DNA of 64,000 nucleotides from Aurelia coerulea (taxonomy: Eukaryota; Cnidaria; Scyphozoa; Semaeostomeae; Ulmaridae), in contig CM076959.1 in NCBI GenBank assembly GCA_039566865.1, positions 18,894,501-18,958,500 on the forward strand, in the 5' to 3' direction. Of the stretch, positions 46,511 through 58,600 are shown piece after piece; the stretch's first letter is position 1, and each line of letters begins with the position of its first letter. Position numbers and translations under genes: made by a program. The notes under the pieces were generated by a model. That model did no database searches. It was not told where the DNA came from and was given only the letters and a program-made list of their open reading frames with translations.

Positions 46511-46915
46511 GTCCTGTCCAGTGAAGATAAACTACCGTCCCTTATCTTTGCGAGCTGTTGGTTTAAATTTTTCGACAAAGATCTGTCAGATAAACTTCGT
46601 TAAAATTTGTTGTAATGCCACACATACTGCAAAGGCTGATTTCCACTCTGTAGAATTTTCCGAGCAGACTGGAAATCTTTTGTTGGGAGAGAAAATATCG
46701 TTTAAAATTTGAATAGAATGTTGTGCGTGACAAGCTTTTTGTTGAGTAAAATTCCGTCCGCTTGGAAAATTCTACTGATTGGAAATCAGCTTTAACAGTA
46801 TGTGTGGCATTACAATAAACGTTAACGAAGTTTATCCGGCAGATCTTTATCGAAAGATTTAAACCAACATCTCGCAAAGATAAGGGACGGTAGTTTTATC
46901 TCCGCTGGACACGAC
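46511..46915. mobile_element. Foldback element, about 150-bp arms
   Basis: gtccagtgaagataaactac ... ggctgatttcca at the left is inverted at 46776-46910, with imperfect pairing. The arms include taatgccacacatactg and aagataagggacggtag. Frames across it are repeat sequence. Confidence 0.8.
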
Positions 46916-48160
46916 AGATGTCAAAGAGACTGACGACGCGATTCCTCGTATTCATTCAATGTTCAACGTTGTTAATCTGATTCTCATCCAATTAAATGCA
47001 GAAGACTGAGACTTATGTAATCAGTCTAGATTTGAAACTGAATACTATAAGCAGGCATTCAGTTTCCTCCGTTAGCCAATCTGATTTTGAACAAGGGACA
47101 GCTTAAAGAAAAAACTCCACAAATGGACAGGAATGTTTCTCTTTTAGAGGTGCCAAGTTTTGGAATGGCTTCTCAGCTGAGTGCAAGCATACGCAAGCCA
47201 GCATCATCAATCAATATCTTCACAAAGGGGGCTGACTGACTGTAGAGTAGCGTCGCCCTGGTCTGACCAACAAGGGGGAATTTCGTTTTCGACCAATCAG
47301 CGCATTTGTTGACATTTGGGGCCTCGACCAATCAGAATGCACCATGACGTCACGTCAATGGCGGAAGCTGTGGGAAGCTGCGAGGAAAACATCTCCCCCA
47401 ATATCGCTCGAGCTGACAACGGTTATCCAACTTTTGACCGATTTTATTGGTTTACATCAAAGTTTGGTAAATTTTGTAACTTTCTGCCACTGCAATTTTC
47501 GATCGATCGTTTTCTTCAAGAGAAATCTTTTTTTAAATAACACTAAAATTCGAGGCTTTGATGAGAATACCATCCCCTTAGGCCCTTTTTCAAACCTGCG
47601 ATCTTTCGTCTTCTTTTCCAAGAAAAGTCGAAGATTTCCTTAACTTTTCGTAGCCACGTCCCACAAATAAAAATTTTTCACAAAAATAATAGTCACCCGA
47701 GTCCCCTGGGATGGCGCGATTCTTTGTTTTGGCCAAAGTAAATCTCATTCATCAGTTTCCTCGGCAGCGTTCTTTTGATTCTCTTACTTGATTGGCTCTT
47801 TTGAGAGATTTGGCGGGAAAAAAGCTCGGTGACTGGAAGAAGGAAATGTCAGGTGCTAAGTTTATTCAGTAAACAAATATGCCGAAGTTTAAGAAAACTT
47901 GTGGAAATCCCTTCCGCACAGAGTGGGTCAAACAATACAGAACATTCTATGCTTGTGAAATTGAAAGCTGAGGGATTGATTGTTGGTTTGTTTCCTTGTT
48001 TTAATTCGATCTTTGATTGAGGAGGGAGGAAGGAAAAAGTGGAGATAAGTTGTACAGAGAAGTAGAGAATGTTTGCACATCATGCCCGAAGAAAGTTTCA
48101 AACCCGACTGGCTCGATATATACATGCATCGCATAGATTGAGAATAATAAAACAGGTAGA
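46916..48160. other. Intergenic, no supported gene
   Basis: 47316-47640 has overlapping frames without domains. No splice-supported exon and no RNA gene recognised. Confidence 0.45.
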
Positions 48161-48163
48161 TAT

Positions 48164-49394
48164 AATCTAAGAAACCTTCTTATGGAATGGAGTTCATGTA
48201 TTTATCTTTTAATAAGAAACTGCCTATAAGAAACTCAGCTATCGGATCACGAAAAAAAGATAAAGGAACTCCAGTACTGGGAAAATATAACTTGAGAAAC
48301 CATTCATTTTAATAAAGGAAATCCTCGTCACATTTTTAGTTCATTCTCACTTGTTTCCTGTTCTACTCGCGAAGTACTTCGGTAATATGTAAACATTGGA
48401 AAAGCTTCAAGAAACGTTCTTAAAAATTCACGAAGGCACAGGTAGTGAACGTGAAGATTGTTATGGAACAATTCTGAGAACTAAAAATGTGATAATTTCT
48501 AGAAATTCAGTATTGGCCAATATTCTTAGTTTCTTATGAAAAATACGTGTAAAGAGATTTCAATGCAGGCTGTTTTCTCAATTTCTTATCGCAAGGAGAT
48601 TTCAACTCTTTGCTTTTGCATTTATCGAAGCATTACTCTGGGATATATTTTAAATTCAGTAAATTTCATAATTCACACATTCATTTTTACAAGAAACTTA
48701 GGTACAAAAAATCCAAAAGATGCATTTTCTTAAATTTTAAACATTATTAAGATATATGGAGAGAGTAAAGAAGCCCAAAACATTTTATTTTATTCATAAA
48801 TAGGATCTGAAGAAATCTTGCTTATGGAAAGATGAGAAACAAATATCAAGGTGGAAAAGTCCACTAGATGTTGAAGTATTATGAAATTTAAATTTACTGA
48901 ATTTAAAATATATCCCAGAGTAATGCTTCGATAAATGCAAAAGCAAAGAGTTGAAATCTCCTTGCGATAAGAAATTGAGAAAACAGCCTGCATTGAAATC
49001 TCTTTACACGTATTTTTCATAAGAAACTAAGAATATTGGCCAATACTGAATTTCTAGAAATTATCACATTTTTAGTTCTCAGAATTGTTCCATAACAATC
49101 TTCACGTTCACTACCTGTGCCTTCGTGAATTTTTAAGAACGTTTCTTGAAGCTTTTCCAATGTTTACATATTACCGAAGTACTTCGCGAGTAGAACAGGA
49201 AACAAGTGAGAATGAACTAAAAATGTGACGAGGATTTCCTTTATTAAAATGAATGGTTTCTCAAGTTATATTTTCCCAGTACTGGAGTGTTCCTTTATCT
49301 TTTTTTCGTGATCCGATAGCTGAGTTTCTTATAGGCAGTTTCTTATTAAAAGATAAATACATGAACTCCATTCCATAAGAAGGTTTCTTAGATT
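48164..49394. repeat. Near-perfect 510-bp inverted repeat, ~204-bp spacer
   Basis: 48164-48673 and 48878-49394 are inverse copies that look identical over long stretches. The visible difference is a 6-bp insertion (attta-type) at the inner edge of the right arm. The outer ends are aatctaagaaaccttcttat and its inverse. Single diverged arms of the family occur at 16938, 32840, 36985-37126 and 37577-37740. Confidence 0.9.
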
Positions 49395-50336
49395 GTCAGT
49401 CTCATATTAGCTTTGCGAAAACGCAAAATTAGTCATGCAAACCCCTTCAATTGTTATCATTCGCAGGCGTGACATCTAGTTTGAGACCGACGTGTTTCAG
49501 GACCCTATTCAATGTTCCCCTTATATTTGTATTGGAAAGTCACACTGAAGAGTGTCCCTGAATCCACGCATACATAGCATTGAACGGTTCTAACGATGCC
49601 TGCTCAGACGGGGGGGGGGGGGGGATTCCCTCGTTCCCAGATATTATTCTTCTGTTTGTTGCCTTGTTCCTTGCAAGACAGTCAGAACATTCGTCAATTT
49701 GTTCCCTTGTTTCCAGGCTATTTTCTCCAATGATACATTGTTCCCCGTGGAAAGATTCATTAGCTAATACCCCTGGGAAGTACTGGGACAGTTTTGATCT
49801 GTCACAAAGTAGTTACAGTCCAAGAGTATTTACACTGCTCCAGTACAAATTCTTTTTCATAGATGATAGGAACAAAAATGTTACCGATTAGCAGGGACAG
49901 TGTAAACACAAGGCTGACAGGTTACCATATTTGTTATGGATGCAAAGGTGTCGTGCAGCCGAACATGCCATCTGTACCATGATCACAGATCGTTGTTTTA
50001 GATATTGTATACTGCAGCAGAGTTGAATTTCACAAAATAAAAGATTCAGCTGTCCACAATTACAAAGCAATTTGCGATTCTGAAGAACAGACTTTACACC
50101 TTCAGTGCAACAAAAAGTAATGTTTCATCCTCTCTGTTTATTTCGATGTGATTGAGTGCACCCAGAGGTGTGAACTCTGTTCTTCGAAACGATAAATGGT
50201 CTTGTGACGGCGGACAGCTAAATCTTTTGTTTGCAAAATTCATCCTTGCTGTACGCAGTAGTATTCTACTTAGAGCATGTATTTCAGAACAAGGATGACG
50301 AGAATAAACATTTTCAGTTCATACTACCATCATTAC
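49395..50336. other. Intergenic, no supported gene
   Basis: A run of G at about 49609-49623 is followed by a 103-codon frame (49580-49891) without a recognisable domain. Confidence 0.4.
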
Positions 50337-50955
50337 TTGACTCAATTAACGAGAACAGATTTTGTAACACAATAGCGTAAGTTGCTTTTGTTGACACCTG
50401 AATTCAAAGCGATTAGCGATTGCCGACAAAGGAAATTCCCTCAACCAGTAATTCAAAACAAACAAAGCCACACAAGTTTCTCTGAAACACAGGTAGCTAG
50501 CGGGCTCATTGCGCATTCCAAAATTTTTTTCAAGGGCAAACATTAGCATATATTGAAAGAAGAAGGATATATGTACACATCTACCTAGGGCATTTTATTT
50601 CTTTGGTTCAGAAGCTGAACAGTAAGTGTTTTAATTACACCCAAACAAATAAGAGAATTGAATCGCCTCCCAGTTGTCTTTTGAACCGAACAAATTAAAT
50701 GACCGCGGCAGATGTGTAGATATATCCTTCTTCTTTCGATTTATGCTCATCTTTGCTCTTAAAAACAATTTTTGGAATGCAGAACGAGCGAGCTAGCTAC
50801 CTGGGTTTCAGAGAAGCTTTTGCGGCTTTGTTTGTTTTGAATTACTGGTTGAGGGAATTTCCTTTGTCTGCGATCGCTAATTGCTTTTAACTGCGGTTTC
50901 AATCAAAAGCAACTCGTGCTATTGTCTTACAACATCTGTCCTTGTTGACTCAATT
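50337..50955. repeat. Long inverted repeat, 250-bp arms
   Basis: 50337-50587 and 50707-50955 are imperfect inverses: aaggaaattccctcaaccag, gtagctagcgggctc and agaagaaggatatatgt with their complements. Its right end shares tcaattcatg with the next element. Confidence 0.8.
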
Positions 50956-51874
50956 CATGTTTTGTAAAATGAATAAATAATTATTGGCCCGAAGGCCTTG
51001 ACAAATCTGGAATGTTTCCACTCGAGAATAGAACCAATATCAACAACAACAACTGTCCAGGAAAAGCAAGCTTTTTATCGTCTAGTGACACGATATCAAA
51101 ATAGTACTTTGATACAGATTGAAAAATTACTATTTATAACAAAGTGAAGTAAACAAGTTTTCTTGCCCAACAATGCTCAGCCCAAGCACACTGCCCCCTT
51201 CCTAGACGTGTAGACGATTTCAACGTCATTGCTAAGGCCTCCAAGGAGTTAGATCTTCTAACTTACGAAAGTCTTTTAACAGAGACCGACCGTCACTTAA
51301 TTCCCAACGGTCTTCAATTCAGCTATGCCTATTCTAATTTTCCTAATTTACAACATTGTAGTATATTTCTGAATTATCTTTGAAACTCTTGTATGCTTAG
51401 GGGAATTGGCTCTTGAATTATCCTAATTTTCTTCATGTATCTTTCTGATTCTTGTTTACCTCAATTTTTTGTTATACAAATTTGATTGTCAAAATTGTAT
51501 TTTAGTGCTACCTTGATAATTCCCCGAGTTACTGGACTATAAATAGCTTGTTTTTCCTTGATAATTGTGGCTCATAGACCTAATCTGCTACTAAGGTTTA
51601 TTTTACCCATTTCAAGTCATGTGGCCATACTCTTGGGAAGTTTTAGGATTATGCTACCTTTTGCACTCATGGCATAACTTTGCATGACACGAAATATGTT
51701 AGAGAAATCACAAGATGTTTTATCAAGAGATTGATCACATGAATTGAAATGGGTGTAAACAAACCTTAGCCGATTTTGTCTATTATGGTCCTAGTCTGAG
51801 CCGAAACGTTCCAGATTTGTCAAGGCCTTCTCGGAGCAATAGTTACTAATTTATTTCACGAAACATGAATTGAG
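50949..51874 (+). mobile_element. Possible Penelope-like element remnant with inverted terminal arms
   Basis: The arms 50949-51022 and 51799-51874 are inverse (tcaattcatgtttt, aaggccttgacaaatctgga, cgttt). Between them a frame at about 51214-51370 reads RVDDFNVIAKASKELDLLTY and then ESLLTETDRHLIPNG. This resembles the end of a GIY-YIG endonuclease domain (ESLLIxKxxPxLN) of Penelope-like elements. No reverse transcriptase is left. The assignment comes from memory and is tentative. Confidence 0.35.
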
Positions 51875-52104
51875 CCAGGAAATAATGATAATATGCACTG
51901 ATGCAAGTAAGAAAATGTTTGTTGCTTATCCTCGTTCTGAAATTTACTCATGCCAGTAGTTTGCAGTCCTTCACGTTGCCTGTATTGCACTTGAAATTTC
52001 GTCACTTTAACATCTCCCCATCTTCGATAGCCCTCGGTAGAAGTGCTGTAGCGTGGCCCTTGCATCCATCCTTTCACTGCTTTGAGCATCAGACACCAAA
52101 TGGC

Positions 52105-52560
52105 CTGGTCACCATCTTTCCATATTAGATGATTTCGATTTGTAAATGATAATGAAGCCTTGATCCAATGGATACACCCTCTTTTTTCAACAACGATTGT
52201 CGTTTTAATGCTGTTAGGGAGTCCTTGCATCCATGAATCTACAGGGCCCTTTCCACATTCGATGATTTTCATTTGCACATGATAATGAGGCCTTGAAAGA
52301 ATGAATGCACCGTCTTTTCAAGTTATGGAGTCCTAATATCCATGCTTTCACTGTTTCATGCGTCACAAGCGTTATGGCCTAATGGTTGCCTTTCCATATT
52401 CGATGATCTTCATTTGCAAATGATACTGAGGCCTTGAACCAATGAACGCACTGTCTTTTCAAGTTAGGGAGTCCTAATGTCCATGCCTTTACTGCTTCGT
52501 GCGTCACGAACCCTATGGCCTAATCGCTATCCTTTCCATATTCTATTATTTTCATCTGTA
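52105..52560. repeat. About 142-bp tandem repeat, 3.3 units
   Basis: tttccatattcgatgat-like starts recur near 52116, 52250, 52391 and 52533. Shared blocks are ggccttgaaccaatgaa, gggagtcctaa and tgcgtcac. On the minus strand two units read KAWTLGLPNLKRQCVHWFKA with interruptions. The last unit merges into the TTC17-like exon 7. Confidence 0.75.
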
Positions 52561-52694
52561 GATGGTCCGGGATGTAAATATTCAATTTCGGCTGAGCGTG
52601 TTGTTTGTGACTCAACAACTCTTTCTGCTGTTCTTCCAATATCTGATGCTTGTGTCGAAAGTCTTCAAGGTCATCTAAGGTTTTCTGCAGAAAT
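52520..52694 (-). CDS. TTC17: TTC17-like exon 7 (coiled coil, then stop)
   Basis: After gttttgccttag one base completes Glu, then FLQKTLDDLEDFRHKHQILE and EQQKELLSHKQHAQP follow, as in the TTC17 coiled coil. From about LNIYIPDHLQ on the sequence enters the 142-bp tandem repeat and stops at TAG (52520). No good donor was seen before the repeat, so the 3' limit is uncertain. Confidence 0.7.
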
Positions 52695-55600
52695 CTAAGG
52701 CAAAACAAGCTAAAATTAGCAAATTTTCAACCAAAATATTTTCTTATCTTCGCCGCCAGAATAGCCAGTTTTCCCCTTCAAAGTTATGAAATTAATTTTA
52801 AAAAGCATTTTGAAATGGAAAAATTTACGAAACATAGGCAAGAGAGTAAAATCAAATTTCTTATCGTTCCAGGTCAAGGAAATGAAATCGCAAGCAATAA
52901 AATTGGCCAGGTTAGACAAAAACATACAGAAGAGCTTCTTTAATAATAATTTTAGGTCAATGATGTTAAGGAAAATGACAAAGATATAAGGCAACTTAAG
53001 TTAGAGACCTGGGCAATCTAAATATAGCCTATTGTATTGTATTCCATTGTAGCCGTGATATGGAGAGATTATCAAATCAACTGGACAAATGAAAAAATGC
53101 AGCCGTCTTTTGTTCTATTTTTAAACCAGACGCTATATATCCGTCATTTGTCTTTAATCATAGATATATAATAGCAATTGAACGGAGATATAATCTGGTC
53201 TAAACATAGCACAAAAGAATGACACGCACCACTTGAATTTATATTGTTTTCGTTGAACGAGAACATCAAATACAATAGGTTATATTAAGATTGACACAGT
53301 CCCCAAGCTAAGCTAGTTTGAACTCCGTTGATTTACGTTGAAGTGAATCACCTAACAAATCCATTGGCGTCGTCTATAAATAGGATGAAGAGAAACCTAA
53401 ACACTTTATTGTTTTCTTTCGCCACGCGTTGGATTATCAAATACAATATGCTATTTATAAACCTATGATATCTCATTTTTTTAACTTAGGTTATTCCCTT
53501 TAAAGGGTCTGTTTCATCCAGCATGCCTTGCACGTGCCGTCTCTTGTTTCACAAGGCATGCTGGATGAAACAGATCCTTTAAATTGGGTTAAATTCCTTC
53601 AAAATATCAGCTGAGTAAAATGACGTTATCTATAAATAAGATAAAGAAAAAACCTACAAACGCTATTGTTTTTTTGGCTTTGTTTTGTTGGTGCACGAAC
53701 CGTGATTATCAAAAGGCTATTTATTGGCCTGTGAGATCGACGGGCAAATCATTTCATAAACAGTGTACGAGATAAAAAACTCTCAAATTTTTCAAAGATT
53801 TTGAAATGTTTTCTGAGATTTTCAAAGATTTTTTGAGATTTCTAAGACTGAGATTTTGAGTCTTTTGAGATTTTTTCGAGACTTTCAAAGATTTTGGAGA
53901 TTTCGCACTGTTTCTCGGGATTTAAATGATTTTTGAGATCTTCACAAAACTCTTAAAAGATTTTGAGAATTTTTATCATTTGTTGGCAGAGACTTCTAGG
54001 AGTTTTCAGATTTACCAAGATTCTTGGGATCTTTTTTGGGCTTTCGAAGATTCTGTGAAGATTTTTGAGACTTTCAAGATTCTTGAAGATCTTTGGGAAT
54101 TTTACAGATTTTTAGGATTTTTTAGGAAAGTGTCCGAGCATTTTGGAATGCTTTGTCCATCGTGTGAGATCTCACTAGACTTACGACTTTTCGTCCCTTG
54201 TTTCCCTACGTTATTTGATTTGCTCATATCACACATCACTTGGTCCATAGGGACTCATACCATTTAACAAGTAGGCCCCCTTTTTAAGAATCGCCTAAAC
54301 TAGCAGGAGTTCTCTTACGCTCAACGAAATTGCTTCAAAGCATGAATTAAAGAGCTTAAACAATGAAAAGCAAATGTTTAGTAGAAAGAATGATGTTTTC
54401 CTGAACTACTAATTGCAAAATATATACCTTTCAAGCAGTAATCTTTCTCTGTAGAAACAAAATAGATCCATCGCAGCCGCGAGAACTCTAAGCCGAATCA
54501 ACCACCCTTTGTATGTAACAACAACAACTGTCTAAATAGCGCCTTCTTATTGGCAGAAAACTAAATTCTAGCAATTTGATTGGTGAATACAGAGCCACTC
54601 TACGCGGGCCAGAAGTGGGCCCACTTTTTATGAGTAATGGTATGAGAACGCAGGGAAACAAGGGACGAAAAGTCATAAGTCTATGATCGGACTTGGTAAC
54701 TCTTATTTGTCATTTCATCTCTTTGAACGAGAGCAAGACCATTTTGAATTCAGATTGGGTCAAAAATATGAGTGGTAAAATAATATCAGGCAACTGGGAC
54801 CTTGAAACAAACCCCTTTACAACTGAGATTAATTTTAGTATCAATTACAGTAGAAACCCGCATAAAAGAACCTGTTTTTATAAGAACCTAGAGGCTGAAA
54901 TTCAATCTTTTAAACCCCCAACCTCTAAGAGGCTGAAACTGGGAAAGGTTCTTATGTAATAGCTTTCATGTAAATTATGAAAATGACCAGAATTTTTAGA
55001 ATTCTTCACATTCGGATCAGACTTCTTCATTGGTACAAAAGATTTGTTCTCAAGGATTCTCAAGAATTCTCAAGGATTCTCAAGAATTCTCAAGAAATCT
55101 CAAGAATTCTTGGGCTGGAAAACAGTGTTAATGTGTGCAAGGCCTGCTTGTATATAAGAACCTTTTTAAGAACCTTACAGGCTGGAATTTAGAATAGCAG
55201 CCATTTAATTAAGAACCTATTCAGGCTGCCCAGAAAAAACCTAGGTTCTTTTATGCGGGTTTCTACTGTATAAGAGGGCAAGGTTATATAAAGTTCGTCT
55301 CAGCTCAAATACTTGAAAGACAATAAGAAAACTATTGTGCAATTATTGACAGGCGAAGGAGAGAGAGAGAGAGCCTGCGCAAAAGCAAAAGTCTATTTTA
55401 GTTCAAAGACTCAAGAGGGGGGCTTATTAGAGAGAAGGGCTTCTTACAGAGGAGTGTTTATTAGAGAGGGGGGCTTATTCACAAAATCAAATGACAAGGA
55501 TATGAATGATAGCTTTTTTGTTTTTTCATACGATATTTTGCGGATTCAACATACAATTTTTTAAATGAAATATATAAATTCGACACAGTTTTATCTCAAA

Positions 55601-58600
55601 CCATACCAAAATCAACATGCAAACTCATTTAGCTCAACGAATGGAAAATCTTTATAAACCTCTGGAATTTGACATCAGTGGGGGGGGGGGGGGTAATAGA
55701 GCGTTTATGGTAACTAGAAAACGAAACGAGGTATCACAAATTTCAAAGAAGAGTTTTATCATTCAGCAGTGCTATATATTTACATCTATAAAACTTTTCG
55801 CTTCAGGCCGCGTTTAAAGGACATATGTCACGTTAGCAATTGGTTAATACAACAAACAAGTTTTGGAGTGGAATTTCATTGTTTCGTGACTTTTTATTTT
55901 TGTTTCATGAATTTTTATTGCAATGAAAATTCAGCCTCGATCCTGTGCTTTGTAATAAACAATAGAGAGAATTGTATTGCATGAGCCAATCAGCTTCATG
56001 ACACTTGCCCTTTAAATGTGCAAAGGAAAGGAAGGTGCGGCAGTAAAGTCCGGAACTTATAAAAGATCCTAGTGGTATAACATTCTTATGAAACATTTTC
56101 TGGCTCAAAAATATACCGGGACTTATATAAGATCCTAGTGGTATAATATTCTTATGAAACCTTTTCTAGAAAATGTTTCATAAGAATATTATACCACCAG
56201 GATCTTATATAAGTCCCGGTATATTTTTGAGCTAGAAAATGTTTCATAAGAATATTATACCACTAGGATCTTATATAAGTCAGCGCGCTGTAATTTCAGA
56301 GACTTCAGAGCAGTCCTACAGCAGCAGTATATAGCAGGGTAGCTAAGTTTCTTTCAAGCCATTCACTTCAAAGAAATAGGTTGTGGCACTTTAACAACCT
56401 TTTTCAACATTTGAAACCTATGCTGGGTACAGCAAGTAACTACATTTCTCCTACCGAGTGAGCGATGAGACTAAAACTATCCATTGTTTACCAAACTACC
56501 AGGTGTCCCAAAAAAGTATTCCAATTTGAAAAATCACCAAAAACTGTTATAAAACGCCGATCTTCAAATTTCTTTTTTTGGCAAGTAGATGGAAGACCAA
56601 ATTATTTTCCCAGACATAGCTGATCTTTTGATTTGCTTTTAAGTTAGTGAATTTAGCCCTTTTTAATGCTGCCTGGTTTTGAAGCATACTGCAAAAAGCA
56701 CTGATGATTACCTGAACAATCTCTTTTGTATATTAAGCTTCTGGATTGGTTATAAATGTCTCAATGAAATGCAAACTACTATTTCAGACTTCAAGAATGA
56801 TGAAAAATCTCAATATAATGGTTCTTAGGCAAGATTAACGATGTTCGTTATGAAGAAAGAAAGCTTTATAATAGGTTTGATAATCAATTTTTCTCTTTTT
56901 CCTTGCTCCGGGAAGCCCCTCAGGGCATCATCTGCAACTGGAATCAATTTTGGCAGCTCGGAATCATTTACATCCAACCGAATTCATTCAAAATGGTTGA
57001 AGGATAGGAGTGGCTCTCTCCTCGATTTGTTTACCCAATGGGAGGGCTCCTCCTCAAGTAATTCCCGGGAAGTAATTCTCTCCATTCTCCATGCAATTCA
57101 TCTTGTTGCTCTGTTTGTATATTCTATTTTATATTGTATTAATTTTCCGTATCAATGCATCAATTTTCTGTAACATTGTCCTATTTCCTTGTAGTTTAGT
57201 TATTTGGTTATACAGTTACCATTATGAAATTGCATATAGTGGAATTCAAAATAAAGTACAGTACTGTATATGAAACTAAAAACTGACTCGTTTGGAATTA
57301 GCCAAGGATTTTGAAAGCCCCTGTTTTACAAAATGAAAGCTTACAGTAATCGTATCTAGACTCTCTTTTTCAGAATAAAAGAAATAAAAATTCACTTACT
57401 CATGTTGTTTTTCTAGTTGCTTGTCTAATTTTTGCTCACAGCGTGCAGCATGCTTCCTCTCTTTCGCAGCCTCGAATCCAGGATGAAGCTCCTCCACATA
57501 TTTGTAACACAGCTCTGCCAGATCAAATTGACCGAGACTCTACAGTTAGATGGATACATGCATTAAAGGGGCACCGTTGCCAAACTGTAAACAAATCTGA
57601 TAACACTGCAAGTGTCCATCGTTCTCCGTTGTTTTCTGCAGTTTGTTTGGTGGCTTCACCCAAGACACCAAAAAATGCTCGCTAAAACCACTTATATCCA
57701 AGCAATCGCAGAAGATATGAATGTTTGGTTTCTTCCACTATGAAGTACAAAGATTTATCTTCAAAATGACACTGTCATTTTGAAGAACAGGTAAACGTCT
57801 GTGTGATATTGCCCATCAAAAAACTGGAAAATCACCGTTTCGATTGAAATTTGGACACATATGATTCATTCCATAATATTTTGTTTCCATTTGAACTTTT
57901 TCTGCTCTTTATTACTCATTAGATGACAGAGCTAAGTGAAGGTAACTTCCCTTAAGCTAAACAGTATCCACGTATGTGTCTAAATATACAAATACGAAAA
58001 GCTGATTTTAGACTTGAACATGCAGCTCTTGAGTTAGCTGTTTATCTCCGTAAACTAACTTTAAGCGTGTCTCAAGAATTATGCTTTTGATAACATCTCT
58101 CATGCAGGGGCAACGCCAGCCCTGAAAATGTGGGGGTGGACATAACATTGAATTAATTCCTGAAAGGTATACACAGTCTTTTTAAACAGTTTTTGCTCAT
58201 GATTAAATACAGCCTCACCCCAGTCCACTCTCTAATGGCACCTGTGAATCAATGCATTTTCGAGTCTGTCACGTCCTGAAGATCTTTACAAAAGGATCTA
58301 AACTTACCGCATAAATATTTCCAAGTGCAAAGTACGCAATATCCAGCTCAACGCTTGTTTCCAAGGCAGCATGCATCAATATGGCAGCATCCAGGGAATG
58401 CTTTGCTCGATGCAAGACGTTTGCCATGCTTGCAAGAGCTATGTCTTTGTGTTGCCTAAATATAAGGAGAAACACTTCATAAGCAAAGCTTAGGAGTTGC
58501 GAGGGCCAGTTCTTCATTATTCAAAGCCCCCATTATTCAAACTATTATTCAAACAATTATTCAAATTTGATGACCTATAGGATGTGCTTGATTGTTATCA

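Noticed and set aside
48536..49020. Two nearly identical frames starting MKNTCKEISMQAVF
   Set aside because: They are the same sequence in the two arms of the inverted repeat, diverging at the spacer. There is no independent support.
51856..52278. 140-codon minus-strand frame (MQMKIIECGKGPVDSWMQGL)
   Set aside because: It is built from the 142-bp tandem repeat; neighbouring units carry stops in the same frame, so coding is unlikely. Kept only as repeat.
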